Assembly (NCBI GenBank): GCA_010093705.1
Contig: MU006090.1
Location: 1,763,817 to 1,827,816 of the forward strand
Source of the DNA: Patellaria atrata CBS 101060
Lineage: Eukaryota; Ascomycota; Dothideomycetes; Patellariales; Patellariaceae
Length of the DNA stretch: 64,000 bases
Direction: 5' to 3'
Position numbers and translations under genes: made by a program. The stretch's first letter is position 1; each line of letters begins with the position of its first letter. Below are positions 12,599 through 24,590 of this stretch, piece by piece. Under the pieces are notes generated by a model. That model ran no database searches. It was not told the origin of the DNA and worked only from the letters and a program-made list of their open reading frames with translations.

Positions 12599-14721
12599 TC
12601 ATAACTGCTCCAACAGGTCCCTAATCCTTCCCGCCAGCTCACTAATCACGATATCCTCCTTTACCCCTAATCTTCGACATTGCAACTCTACAATCTTCTC
12701 CTCCTTCCAGCGCCGCCCTAACAGCACAATGACCGGATACCCGACCAAATCTGCGTCGATCAACTTCCATCCCAGCTCCTTTTTCCTATCATCTAGCACC
12801 ACATCTGCCACCGTCCCTAGTAGCCCATCGTACACACTCTCCGTATCCTTATCTTTAATGTCCCTCCCACTGAACACAACAGCCTCAAATGGCGCTACAA
12901 CCCTAGGCCAATTGAGACCTTTCCCGTCCGCTAGCACAGCCGCAATGGCTCCAATGAGCCGGGAGACTCCGATGCCGTGACAGCCCATGTGGACAGGGGT
13001 GGGACCGGTTGGAGTTTCGACAACGCACTTAAGAGGGACGGAGTAGCGGGTGCCGAGGTGGAAGGTGTGGCCGACTTCGATGGCTTTGTGCACGGTGAGG
13101 GTGCCGGTAAGACAGCGAGGACAGAGGTCACCGGTGCGGATGCGGGTTAGGTCAAGGGGAGAATTGGTCGTGGGGTGGGTGGTAATGATTTGGTCGGCTG
13201 GCGACGGGCCAGAGGGGTTGAATGGTAGGACGGGGAGTAAGCGATAATCGTAAATGGCGATGCGGTCGCCGAAGGACACGTCGGTAGCGCGTTGCTGTTG
13301 CCAGGCGACCTTCTTGAATTGGGAGGCCCAGAGACCGAACGCACCGGTCTCGATTGAGGTGTCAAGTTCGGGAAGGATTTCTTTGAGGAGCCGGATGTTT
13401 AGATCTTGAGCCTTACCTAGATCTCCCTTCGAGAGAGGGTCTCTCTGAATGGTAGGGAAGAGCTCTTGATTTAATTGGTGGGGATAATGGACCTCAACTA
13501 AAGTCCTTCTATCTGTAGTAATTCCTTCCCAGATAAGCTCATTCGGACTATTAGACCCGTCCCGAACTCGCTGCTGATCCAGGCTCTTTTGTCCTTTCTC
13601 TTCGTTTGCCACATAATTGCATGAGTTGCATACACAAACATTATCTTCCCCTTTTAGGGAGGAAAAGTGATACTCATGGCTGAGCTTACCGCCCATATCT
13701 CCTGATTCAGCCTCAGCTACGAGGTAGGGGATTTTGAGTTCGTCCAAAATCGACACATATGCATTACATACGTCTCGATAGGTAGAGAGTGCTGCCTCAT
13801 GCTCGGAATCAAATGTATAAAGGTCTTTCATAAGGAATTCCTTAGCTCGCAAGAGCCCTTCTCTGGGACGCTTTTCATCTCGATACTTTCTGGCTGTTTA
13901 AAATTAGGGTCTCTAAAGGAGTAATCGGTCTGGAAAACATACATATTTGATATAAACGTAATGGTAGATCCTTGTATGAGCTTAAGATCCTTCCGACGAG
14001 GGTTGTAATCTCTTCTTCATGTGTGGGGGAGAGGAAGAAGCCAGATTCCTTTCGGTCTCTGACACGAAGGAACTATTATACTCAATATTCCATCTCTAGG
14101 ATCATTGAACAAGGCACTTACCTCTGAGTTAGCACTATACCTACCACTCTTCAGCCATAAATCCCTCGTTGTTATTGATGACAATGAAACTTTGGATGCC
14201 CCTTTCGAAGATATGAGTACTAGAACTGAACATAAAAGATTCTATTTACCAAGTCCAGTCATATGTTTATCAATCAATCTTTCTAACTTGTTTTGAACTC
14301 TTTGGCCAAGGGGAAGTAAATGAAAGACCCCAGAGTGAGCCTAGATAGTTAAGCTAATGAAAATGAACGAGGGGAAATTTCACTTCACACCTGTCGTAGA
14401 AACCCAGACCTTAGTAGAAGGGTATGGGAGTCATCTATACGAAGAAGTTAGATCCTTTTATCTTTTGAATGGGAATAGAGGATGGACCTTCAGAGCCGCT
14501 TCCAGCTGTACCCTGTGTGGGAGCCCAGAATGTGGAGAGGCGATTTCTCCCATCTATCTTATTATAATCAGAGATTATATAATGGAAATACTTCCGTTAA
14601 TAAAACTCACGTGAAGTGTTCTGACATTTTGATACTGGAAGGTTATACCGCTTTGAGATGGTTTAAGGGAACGCAAAGAAGTATTTCGTAACAGCAGCCG
14701 GAATGCAGAATGATGGGACAT
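12599..14721 (-). CDS. Mitochondrial prolyl-tRNA synthetase (class II, bacterial type)
   Basis: Charges mitochondrial tRNA-Pro with proline. Seven exons: 14721-14611, 14557-14488, 14434-14391, 14340-14250, 14201-14122, 14072-13943 and 13893-12599; the sum of 1,821 nt gives 606 residues. The N-terminus [20 protein letters not shown] is Arg/Ser-rich, lacks acids and looks like a mitochondrial presequence. Class II synthetase landmarks follow: [19 protein letters not shown], then [15 protein letters not shown], then [18 protein letters not shown] (motif 2) and [20 protein letters not shown] (motif 3). The C-terminal anticodon-binding domain starts near [14 protein letters not shown]. Exon 3 is only 44 nt, and exon 2 begins after an AAG acceptor, the only choice that keeps frame. 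The minus-strand start lies 289 bp from that of the mitochondrial ribosomal protein on the other strand. Confidence 0.9.
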
Positions 14722-15010
14722 AAGGAAAGACTAGAAGAGAAAGGAGAAAACGTGTCTCAATTCATTTGATGGGAATTAGATTTTAAAATCCAGGGATGAT
14801 GAAAGATCAAGAGCATATCGAAGTAGTAGATGGTCCATGTCCTCTCCCGAGGATTTCCCGCGCGGCCTTCAATACAACGAGAATATTTTGAACTTAGTAA
14901 ATCACCATTCATCCGCCATTGAATTGTAGCTCAACGTACGTCTCCCAAAGGCTCAATTGAGGGCATTCTACTGACATGATACCTAGTGCTACAAACACTC
15001 ACAACCCACA
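14722..15010. promoter_or_regulatory. Shared divergent promoter of two mitochondrial translation genes
   Basis: Only 289 bp separate the start codons of the mitochondrial prolyl-tRNA synthetase (minus) and the mitochondrial uL10 ribosomal protein (plus). The spacing and common pathway suggest co-expression from a bidirectional promoter; this is inference. Confidence 0.5.
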
Positions 15011-16060
15011 ATGCCATCACCACGATTACGCTTCCAACCACTCACACTCCACCTCCCCATTTCTCCCTCACTTTCCCTATACCAATGCCGCAACGCATCC
15101 ATAGCGACAATACCCGCCCCATCCGACTCACACATCTCCCACCCCGTCTCCCCAGTCCTCCGCTACCCAGCCAACCAACCCCCCTCCCACAAACCCCCCC
15201 AATTCCGCAAATCTCAGCTCCACCGCCAATACACCTCCCTCCTACGCTCAACCCCCCTCCTCCTAATTTTCCAACACAACAACCTCAAATCCAACGAATG
15301 GATGTCCATCCGCCGCGAACTCTCCGCCGCCCTCACAACCGTCGATCAAGCCGCTCTAGCAACAGACCCCACAACCGCGGCCCTACACGCGAACAACATA
15401 AAATTGCAGATCGTGCAAACCGGCATCCTCGCCGCGGCGCTCCGCGTCGTCGAGTTCTTCGACCCATCCTCTATCCCCCAAACAACTGAAAATAAAGTAC
15501 GCACCGCGACGGATCCGGCGATCAACACGTCCCGCTCCCTACCCGACGCCCGTCCCCTCCCCGACTCTCCCGCCTTCACCCACGCCCTCTCCCGCACCGC
15601 GCACCGCCTCGCCCGCGCCTCAGGCCGCACCCATGGCCTCGAACCGCTCCTCTCAGGTCCCCTGGCCCTTCTGACCTTCCCCGCCGTATCGCCCGCGCAC
15701 CTCGCAGCCGCTCTGTCCATCCTCGCGCCCTCGCCTGCCTTTCCGGCGCCGAGGAGGAAGGCGAATCCGGCATACCACGAACCGGCTGTGCAGCAGGGGG
15801 TGCAGAAGCTGATGTTGCTGGGCGCCCGGGTGGAGGGACAGGCGTTCGATGGGGAGGAGGTGAGATGGGTGGGCGGGATTGAGGGCGGGATTGGGGGACT
15901 TAGGGTGAGACTGGTGCATATGTTGCAGGGGGTTGGGGGTGGGGTTACCAATGTGTTGGAGGGGGCGGGACGGAGTTTGTATTTTGCTGTTGAGGGGAGA
16001 CGGGGGATGTTGGAGGAGGAGGAGAAGAAGGAGAAGGGTGGGGAGGAGAAAGTGGGATAG
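15011..16060 (+). CDS. MRPL11: Mitochondrial large-subunit ribosomal protein uL10m (MRPL11 family)
   Basis: Structural protein of the mitochondrial ribosomal stalk base (L10 family). Single exon, 349 residues. The N-terminal 35 or so residues are rich in Ser, Leu and Arg with almost no acids (MPSPRLRFQPLTLHLPIS), as expected for mitochondrial import. The L10-like part begins at LLIFQHNNLKSNEWMSIRRE and continues through NNIKLQIVQTGILAAALRVV, and the SGPLALLTFPAVSPAHLAAA segment matches the family core. The C-terminal LRVRLVHMLQGVGGGVTNVL block is also typical. The charged tail ends in a Glu/Lys run. Codon use is extreme: nearly all third positions are C in the first 750 bp and G in the last 300 bp. 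Confidence 0.85.
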   Translation: MPSPRLRFQPLTLHLPISPSLSLYQCRNASIATIPAPSDSHISHPVSPVLRYPANQPPSHKPPQFRKSQLHRQYTSLLRSTPLLLIFQHNNLKSNEWMSIRRELSAALTTVDQAALATDPTTAALHANNIKLQIVQTGILAAALRVVEFFDPSSIPQTTENKVRTATDPAINTSRSLPDARPLPDSPAFTHALSRTAHRLARASGRTHGLEPLLSGPLALLTFPAVSPAHLAAALSILAPSPAFPAPRRKANPAYHEPAVQQGVQKLMLLGARVEGQAFDGEEVRWVGGIEGGIGGLRVRLVHMLQGVGGGVTNVLEGAGRSLYFAVEGRRGMLEEEEKKEKGGEEKVG

Positions 16061-16810
16061 AATGGAGGTGGAGGTGAAGGGTGGGCTTGTGTTGTAGGAA
16101 TAAAATGGAGGTGTATTATGTTGTCTACCTAAGTATAAACTATCATCTATCAGGCATATGTATCTTTCTGCATCAACCCCCTTCTCACGAATGGATATAG
16201 TATACTATCCCACAAACGGATCCCATACTCCTATCCCACGAACGTAATAGCGATCAGTCATATCAGAAGAACTGAAGAACTCGTTGAGTTAGGTCTACAA
16301 GGTAGAAAGAGACATCCCTCCCTTCTCACGCACTTTCAACCTCGAAGACTCTCCAATCTCGAAACCAGACGTCACACCATCTGCTCCCGTCTGCTCCACC
16401 GGTCGTAGAACCGCATCTACCATACGAGTGGTACGAGCACGGCAGACAGGAGCCGCATCCGCAGCGCGATACAACCAACACCAGCCTCGAACGCGATCGT
16501 ACCTGCTCGCCAAGCGGAGTACGGTACAGTACCAAGCCTCATCCACTCACTCTCGAAACCGTCAATTTATCTTCAGAGTTGGGAGTTTAACCCAAGGAAA
16601 TACCCAGTGCCTCTATTAATGTGGTCTTCTAAATATAAGGTACCACTTAAGAGCAGTCGATGCGCGCGTATCCGATCACGGAAACCTACATATCGAGTCT
16701 CAGTCTCAGTCTCCATCACGCAGATATACAGATCAAGCATCTCGCAGTTCTCGTGCTACGGCCCTCGGTTCCGGGACTTGGGGTCAGGTCTGTAAACGGG
16801 TACTAGCGCG

Positions 16811-16836
16811 GTGTGTGTGTGTGCGTGTGTGTGTGT
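16811..16836. repeat. GT dinucleotide microsatellite
   Basis: A 26-bp GT tract with one interruption (GTGC). Confidence 0.9.
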
Positions 16837-17063
16837 TTTGGGAGGTTGGATGTGGATGTGGTGCATGTGAGGTAAGGTAGAGATGAAGTCTTCCGGATGG
16901 TGGAGATGGCGTAGGTGTCTTTACTCACGATTGGGGTTACGGATAGTGGTGTAAGGTATTTCTGCTTATATTATAGGAGCTGATCTTGTGCTTCTACAGC
17001 ACCAGTACCTGAACGTGGTTACATAGGGTAGGTGGTACACGATGCGGTGTTTTTACAGGTCCA

Positions 17064-17066
<3 letters not shown>

Positions 17067-17108
<42 letters not shown>
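17067..17108. repeat. 42-base poly-G homopolymer
   Basis: An uninterrupted run of 42 G residues on the plus strand, followed by TTATTAAATTAAGG. Runs of this length can form G-quadruplexes and are unstable; the exact length may be an assembly estimate. Confidence 0.9.
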
Positions 17109-17111
<3 letters not shown>

Positions 17112-18912
17112 TTAAATTAAGGTAAGGGTGTATGAGGTCGTGAAGTTGTTCGGATGTATTGTATTGCATCCCAGCCGTACTACGGTAAGCAAGCCGAGAG
17201 ACACAATGATGAAGGAGCCGAGGAATCCGAGGCGTACTTGAAGTGCCGAATGTGCTTACTGTTTCGCTTGTTGACACTGAGCGTTACAGTAGATGCTGCG
17301 CCTGCAGAAGATCTCGATGGGAACTTTTGGATAATTTCTAAAGTGGTTATATATGGGGCGAAATGTTGTGTTACAGAGATCCCGCCACTTCAATATCTAA
17401 ACGGTTAGAAAGATTGTGCTCAACTCCTTTTATTTTTATGATGAACGAACAAGGGAAAGTTGGGATTGGAACATGCTTTCTGTTGGAGAACGAGGGTACC
17501 TTTTTGAAATATTCGCCGCGTGGAGATTGGTAAGGTGACGGAGCAGAGTTGTTTTAAGATTTGCGGAGGAAGGTCTCTGTTGGCTATAACGGGCAGGTAC
17601 GTTGGACGGAGGACAGGCCTTGGGGGTACATCGGTTCAGTCCATGTCCCGGACTGCTGGATCTCGGGTAGGTAGACGTGTACCTGCTGTGCCAGTTGTGG
17701 TAGCCGCTGACGGACCGTTATTGTATACATCTTGTCGTGACATCGGGAGATGAGGTCAGTCAGATGTACATTGCTTTGATCGGCACAATTTCCTGCCAGG
17801 CTTGTTCCTACCAGTATCAACAATGTCTATTTTCGAAAAGTTTGGATCATGCACAAAGTTCCACGGTATTCGAATGGTGGTGAAGGGTAAAACCTAGCAC
17901 GCCTGGACAGCTGAATGTCGCTGACGATTGATTCTGACTATGTGCCACTTAAGCAACGAATATTTCGGATTGTGTACGAATGTGTCTATCAACATCATTG
18001 CGGCTGCAACCTCGTGATGAACTGTTTGTGAGAGCAAGGGAACATGATGCTTCCACGCTGTGTATATCCGTTGTGCATCAGGGAGAACCGTGAAATATTG
18101 CGACTGCAGGTAATCGATGTGGATGATTTGCTGTTGCCCCCTGTTTGACAATCTGAAGGGTTGTAGGATAACTGAATGCCAAGAGGAAAGAAACTGCTTT
18201 TGGGTTCAACTTGCTTGCTCAATATATCAATCTTTCAGGCTGAGGCAGTGTAAACCTTGGAATTCAGGGTTCAGAAGACGTTTCGACAGAGTTTGAAAGA
18301 GACAGAAACCTACATGGGCATGATCCAGCATCGTTTTATCGAGATTCGTTCGATCCCAAGATAGACATAGATCCATATTAAGGTATATCTCAGGGTAATG
18401 GATATTAATGTATCGAAGCTACCTATTCTTCCTCTTACCTCGGGACACGTGAGGATATCTTCCCCTTGCGATAGAATAATAATGAAAAGAGACATGATAA
18501 TGATATCTGAGGAGCAGCATGTGTGTCGAATGGTGAGAGACAACTGGGTAGTTTTATTTCACATCGATCCCCGCTATTAAAACCCACATGTCAGCCATCT
18601 GTCCCTCTCTCTCTGGATGATCAGAGGTTCACAGGCCTCATGTTTCTCCATGATTTTCGCAAATGTCAGATTCTCAAGAAGGTTAGTGCTCGAAAGCTCA
18701 GGCCGCTTAAGCAAGGGCACTGCGTATTCTTTTCACTAGCGCTCATTCGGGCGGGCTAAAGTAATGCTTGTCGTCACCCACACTACGGCCAGCGTCCGGC
18801 AGCAGTTGACAGCCACAACGGGATAGTTGCTGATAAGGAAGTTGGCATACGGCTGTGACGGAGTTACTTTTGTAAATCTCTTTAACTCCAACTTCATTTT
18901 ATTGCCTCAAGA

Positions 18913-18930
18913 TCTCTCTCTCTCTCTCTC
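18913..18930. repeat. TC dinucleotide microsatellite
   Basis: Nine TC units. Confidence 0.85.
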
Positions 18931-19597
18931 ATCCTTGCTTCTGAACTTCTGATTATCCAGTACTGGTAGATCGAAACTTGTTATGAAGGGAGAGATAGAG
19001 ATGAATAGAAACAGTACAATACATGGAGTAGAGACATTCAGGAAGCTGCTGGAAGGCTGTAAACTGGGCGTTCGCCGAGTTCCTTCAGGTCACTTTCGGC
19101 TGTGTGCTTTTTTGCATGTACTCCGTATGTACCGTGCCGTATGTTCGTGATGTTTTAGGTTGGAAAAGGGGCGTGACGAGGGGGGAGTCTGGTACCACAG
19201 CATCGGATATCGTATTTCGTTATTTTGAATGCTAGCAAAAAGCACGACGGCAATAATCATGTCTTAACGCAACCTTGCGATCTCCTTAACTCTCTGTCCA
19301 TGTTGCTGCCCATGATGGCGATATCTCATCACCAGCATGTGCTGGGACTACCTAGGCTGATGTTGCCCTTGTTCGTTTGCCTGAACTTAGGAAACTTAGG
19401 AGAGGTCAATCATCCCGCGAATCTGGTTCGCCGTAGACCGGCATCGCATGAAAGTGCCTAGAACTAAGATTTTATCTTGGGAAACGCGGAGTAAGATTGG
19501 TGCAGTTTGATAGCCTTAGTCCCTTTGAGCTCCCTTCTAGAGTCCAGTCAAGTCCTCTGATCTCGCCCAGCTATCCACAAGAATAATCGAAAGATAT

Positions 19598-19640
19598 CCC
19601 ATAATCCCATAATTCCATAATCCCATAATCCCATAATCCC
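19598..19640. repeat. 8-bp tandem repeat (CCCATAAT)
   Basis: About five copies of an 8-bp unit CCCATAAT, one copy with a single change (TCC for CCC), roughly 650 bp upstream of the ammonium transporter start. Confidence 0.85.
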
Positions 19641-20293
19641 ACTCCTAGCCCACCCAAAGAGTGGCTTGCCGCGAGCAGTCTAACACGTACCAAACCCCAT
19701 GTTATCTAGTATCTTCAGCAGTTGAAGTCCCCGGATGAGCGAGGCTTGCTTGTGCAGAGGGCTTACTTTAAATTATTCGAACCTTGCCGAACAGACCCTA
19801 GTAATTCTTTATCTATCGCCTCAACGAGAATCCATTCTGGCGACATTTATACCAACTAGTCTCCCCACACGCGCATCGTATCGTTGGACGTCCTAACTTT
19901 CTATTCACTGTATTTTGCTATACAGCATATTTAACTCACCGGACAGTCATAAGGAAAGGCGAGATTTAATTCTCACCTGACTCTTCACCACGAGGCGGAA
20001 CTGAAGACCTGCCTTGCATTGATTGTCTGTTCTTGGATACTCAATAATCGGGCCCCCAGCCGCGTGAGCTCTAGGTCTTTTTCACGGACGGCCATCTCCA
20101 AAACTACAGCCTTGTACCTCACGAGCCTCGGACCTTCACTCTTCACACACTCTTTTTGTCCATAATTTTCGCTCGCGCGGATTTTTAATGACACATTCTT
20201 TCACTGTGTCATTCGCCTTCCTTTGGCTAAACTCATCTTAAACTTCCATACCTACCGTACTTTCTTATACCGATCATAATAATCTGAATCGCC

Positions 20294-22054
20294 ATGGCCG
20301 ACAGTCAGTCTTTCGTGCCACTTGAAACGTTCGGCAATAACACCGATCCGAACGGAGGCGACTCGCTCAACCATAATCTCAATGTTTTCTACGAGGTAAG
20401 ATCTCTGGAATCTCGTTTGTCTGTATCTTTGTACTAATTGATAGCAAAAAGAGCGGTGATATTGCCTGGATGATTACTGCAACTGCACTTGTGCTTCTCA
20501 TGATCCCTGGTGTCGGGTATGTTTCGTTCGACCTTGTCAATTTCTAGTAGCAAACCTAATGTATTCCTTTCACAGCTTCTTCTATTCTGGTTTGGCTCGT
20601 AGAAAGTCCGCTCTTTCCCTAATCTGGCTTTCTGTCATGGCCACGGCGGTTGTTAGCTTCCAGTGGTTCTTCTGGGGATATTCCTTGACCTTCTCCCACC
20701 ACGCTGGCAAGTACATCGGTAATCTGGAGAACATCGGTTTCAGGAATGTACTTGCTGCACCCTCTGTTGGAAGTTCTAAGATCCCGGATCTTCTATTTGC
20801 TGTCTACCAGGGAATGTTCGCTTGCATCACGTAGGTTGAATCATCAGATTGAGGTGATCGCACTGACATCATTTCGTAGGGTTGCCCTCGCTGTAGGTGC
20901 GGTGGCCGAACGAGGCAAGATGCTCCCATGCATTATCTTCATGTTCATCTGGACTACAATTGTTTACGACCCAATTGCTTGTTGGACATGGAATCCCAAT
21001 GGTTGGTCATTCGTCATGGGAGGTCTTGATTATGCTGGAGGAACCCCTGTCCATATAGCCTCTGGAACAGCCGCTTTAGCATATTCCTACATGCTCGGAA
21101 AGCGTCGTGGTCATGGTACTCAGGAGTTGAACTATCGCCCTCATAACGTCACTCATATTGTCATCGGCACTGTCTTCCTCTGGGTCGGTTGGTTCGGCTT
21201 CAATGCTGGTTCGGGCCTCAGCGCCAACCTTCGCGCCGTCATGGCTGCCTTTGTCACGAATCTCGCGGCCTCCATGGGTGGTGTAACCTGGTGTCTAGTG
21301 GATTATCGCCTCGAGCGCAAGTGGTCGACCGTTGGCTTCTGCTCCGGTGTTATTGCAGGTCTCGTTGCTATCACTCCTGGATCCGGATATGTCCCCCCCT
21401 GGGCTGCAGTTATTTATGGTGCTGTTGGGGGTGCTGCGTGCAATTACGCTACAAAGCTCAAATACTTCCTTCGCGCTGACGATGCTCTTGATATCTTCGC
21501 TGTCCATGCTGTTGGCGGGTTTGTCGGAAACCTTCTGACAGCATTTTTCGCTGCGTGAGTCAGCCACACTCTGTACTGAATACCTTCCACTAATGGTGAT
21601 TTAGCGATTATATTGCCCATCTCGATGGAACGACTGTCATCGCTGGTGGATGGTTGAACCACAACTGGATCCAGCTTGGTTATCAGTTGGCAGACTCTGT
21701 TGCCGGTGGAACATACTCTTTCGTTGGAACCTGCATCATTCTCGCTGGCATCGACTTCGTAGGACGCTTCGTCCCTGCTCTCCGTCTCCGTGCGTCTGAG
21801 GAAGAAGAGGTACTTGGTATCGACGACGTCGAAATCGGTGAATTTGCTGTAAGTCTACAACTATTTTCACACTTCGAGGATGGAATACTAATACCATGTA
21901 GTACGATTATGTCGAGCTTACCCGCGAGATCAAGATTCCTGAGGACGATGCTCTTTCTCACCAAGACTCCGAAGAGCATGAACTCCAGCACATGCAGACC
22001 CATGAGAAGAACCATGACTCAATTGGTTCACACAATCCCCTTACCGGAATCTAG
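20294..22054 (+). CDS. MEP2-type ammonium transporter
   Basis: Plasma-membrane Amt/Mep/Rh transporter importing ammonium; Mep2-type members also act as ammonium sensors for filamentous growth. Exons 20294-20395, 20452-20516, 20576-20830, 20880-21554, 21605-21848 and 21902-22054 sum to 1,494 nt (497 residues). Eleven membrane helices are expected. The first begins SGDIAWMITATALVLLMIPG, followed by FFYSGLARRKSALSLIWLSV. Asp191 and His199 lie in LDYAGGTPVHIASG and the second pore histidine, His350, in FAVHAVGGFVGN, so the twin-His pore pair of Mep2 is intact (Mep1/3 lack the first). The cytosolic C-terminal domain (VGRFVPALRLRASEEEE onward) ends in a His/Glu-rich tail. The first intron ends in AAAAAG; the nearer TAG would give a stop. 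A 4.2 kb upstream region with GATA-type sites may carry nitrogen control. Confidence 0.93.
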
Positions 22055-22945
22055 CTTCGTGACACTTAGTTAGCCTCTTCTTACATATACCCCATTCTCA
22101 TCGTCTTCGCTACTCATAGCAGCGTTGCGTGAGTATTCACTTGTCGGGATACCCGTTTGGATTCTGTTTAGGAAAGCACGGCGTAACCGATATATTGGCT
22201 TCAATCCATGGTCCACTCGGACAATTTCCTTGCTCTTTTCTCTGTGTTTAGCCTCGATACCTCTTGCTGTTTGGCATATATGGGATTCAGGACCTTTCTA
22301 GTTAAGTGTGGGGGGCTCAATTGCAAGACTTGGAAGGTGACTGGAGTTAGGAAAGATAGGACAATCAAAAATAATAATCACATTAGAAAGAGTGTCTCCC
22401 GTATTGATATATGGAAGGTGATAGATGAAGCATATAATGTCTCACTTGCTGATAGAACCGCTTTTAGGATATGTGATACCTGGAATGTCACAGAGATAAG
22501 CTAGCACGAATGCGGAAAACAGCTTTGAAGCTTTCAATCAGTTTTGCTCGTAACTTGAGAACGTCACAGCGCATGGAGAAACTGATGTGGATTGTAATGT
22601 GTACTTATGGTAGCCCATGAATATTTCTAACTTTACAGCATAGGTTTCAAAACAATCATGGATTACACTCTTGTATGAGGAAATCCCGCAGAACGCACTT
22701 TGCCGAGCTTATGGAGAAAAAAGTAGGAAGATAACTGAGGTGGTGAGCAACCTAAGGCGTGAGATACGGAAGTAACTTCCCTGACGTTAGCGTGACATTA
22801 GCGTGGCTTACATAACTAGCTTGTCATCGGAAATGCACGGACCTAAACGCACCTTCCAACCGAACCTTTCCCCAATCCCGATAACTTTTAAAAGCTCAAT
22901 CGCAATCAACAATTTACAACCTGTCGCTCCGAAAACATCTTTGCC
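22055..22945. other. Intergenic, 0.9 kb
   Basis: 3' region of the ammonium transporter and promoter of the CUS2-like gene. Nothing recognisable apart from a short imperfect duplication (GTTAGCGTGAC / ATTAGCGTGG) near 22782-22806. Confidence 0.45.
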
Positions 22946-24590
22946 ATGGAATCCGAAATACCACATCGAGGCGTGGCGCCTCCAAACGATGGCATGTCCG
23001 CCGCTCGCGTGGTTTTCCCCCATTCGCCTGAAGATTTCGAGAACGACGCGCGTGTGTCCTTCTCCAAGCTCGAGAACAAATGGCTTCTTGAAGATGATGA
23101 TGGATCCGAGTGGGAGTACAATGAAGCCTTGAAGAAATGGATCCCTCTGGTACGCATACACACCCCTTCATGAAGGCCGGCCCGAACTTGTACTATAGTA
23201 CCTATCTTGTATATGGAGCGGAAATCTAATGCTACAATTGTTGTTGGGTGGGATACAGTTGGACGAGGAATTACTGGAGAAACAAAGACAAGCGTACGCT
23301 GTTGCTGGCGTCGACGAACATGAGCCCGCCCAACCGGCGAAGAAGCGAAAGCAGGAAAATAGCGAGGTAACGGCCCTGCGAATATGGCGATTTTCGATGG
23401 TAAATAATGACCTGTCTTGACAATTTTAGGACAACAAGAGTCAGAAGAAGACGCGCAAAGATGAAGAGGCGAAAACAGAGCGCAAGAATACAGCAGTCTA
23501 CGTCACATCTCTTCCACTCAATGTAACTGTCGACGAGGTCAAATCGGTGTTCTCGCGCTGTGGGGTCATAGCCGAAACTATCGAGACTGGCGAGCCTCGT
23601 ATCAAGCTGTACACCGATGAAAAGGGAAATTTCAAGGGCGACGCCCTTATTGTATTCTTCCGTCCTGAATCAGTCGATCTCGCTATACAAATGCTGGACG
23701 ACTCGGATTTCAGGATTGGTCAGAGCGGGCCTGAAGGTTCCATGAGGGTCAAAGTCGCAGAGAAGAGCTACAAGAAGCAGCAGGACGGACCTACAACTGG
23801 TCCAAAGTCCAATATGCGCGATAAGAAGAAGATCATCAGAAAGACGCAGCAGATGAACAAGTACGTCGACTCCAGTATATATCTAATTGACTTGCTAACT
23901 ATAGCACAGCAAACTGCTGGACTGGTCTGACGATGAACCTTCTATGGAACCAACCACCTCGAAATTTGATAAGCTCGTGTACCTCAAACATATGTTCACC
24001 TTGAAAGAGCTCAAGGTATGCACTTGCTCTCCTATATTCAACCAGGTAGCATTAAGGCACTAACGTACAACTCCAGGAGGATCCTACGGCCATGGACGAA
24101 ATCGAGGAAGACATACGTGACGAGTGTTCCAAGCTGGGTCAAGTTTCGAGAGTCACGCTATTCGACAAAGAAGAGAGTGGTGTTGTTAGCGTCAAATTCG
24201 CTGACCACACAGCAGCGAAGGCATGCGTACAGGTAAGCTACAAATATCCTCCCTACTTTTGTGTGATGTCCCCTGTATGATATTCCTGGCACATTGGACT
24301 ACGACCCAAAAGGTCTACGCCAAGCGGAAAGTGGCCTAGGAGTGCCAAACGATGATGGACGAGATTTTTACAAACGTAATATCTTGCTCCAACTCACTGA
24401 CTTTTAGTTAATGAACGGTCGACACTTTGCAGGCCAACAAGTTGTTGCCTTCATCGCCAGTGGTGGCGAGAAATTTCAAAAGTCAAGAAAGAGTAAGGTG
24501 GGAGATGAGGAAGAGGACGAGGAAGCTCGTCGTTTGGATGAATTTGGAAAGTGGATTGAGAAAGCCGGTGAGGATGATGCTGACAATTGA
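22946..24590 (+). CDS. CUS2: CUS2/Tat-SF1 family U2 snRNP-associated splicing factor
   Basis: Nuclear RNA-binding protein that assists U2 snRNP folding and SF3b recruitment. Exons 22946-23149, 23259-23366, 23430-23860, 23910-24015, 24077-24232 and 24408-24590 total 1,188 nt (395 residues). A first RRM spans about residues 124-200 (NTAVYVTSLPLNVTVDEVKS ... FKGDALIVFF). The second, at about 285-375, is a U2AF-homology motif: DIRDECSKLGQVSRVTLFD, VVSVKFADHTAAKACVQ and the diagnostic R-X-F loop in MNGRHFAGQQVVAF. An acidic C-terminus follows (GDEEEDEEARRLDEFGKWIE). Order and length match fungal Cus2 orthologues. The last intron (175 nt) is the longest. The exon 3 to exon 4 junction uses CACAG|C, because the earlier TAG breaks the frame. 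Confidence 0.9.

Larger units (their letters stand above)
16061..20293. other. 4.2 kb gene-free region upstream of the ammonium transporter
   Basis: No open frame here is long, conserved or spliced into anything recognisable. It carries several simple repeats (listed separately) and GATA-type sites such as TGATAAG at 18831-18837 and TTATCT (AGATAA on the minus strand) at 19809-19814. Such sites are bound by nitrogen-regulatory GATA factors and would fit control of the downstream ammonium transporter, but single GATA sites are common by chance. A non-coding transcript cannot be excluded. Confidence 0.5.

Noticed and set aside
12300-12602. 100-codon minus-strand frame overlapping the tRNA-like element
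   Set aside because: Composition and the embedded Pol III boxes argue against coding; no family features.
17053-17277. 74-codon minus-strand frame with a proline run
   Set aside because: The prolines come only from the poly-G tract; no other coding signs.
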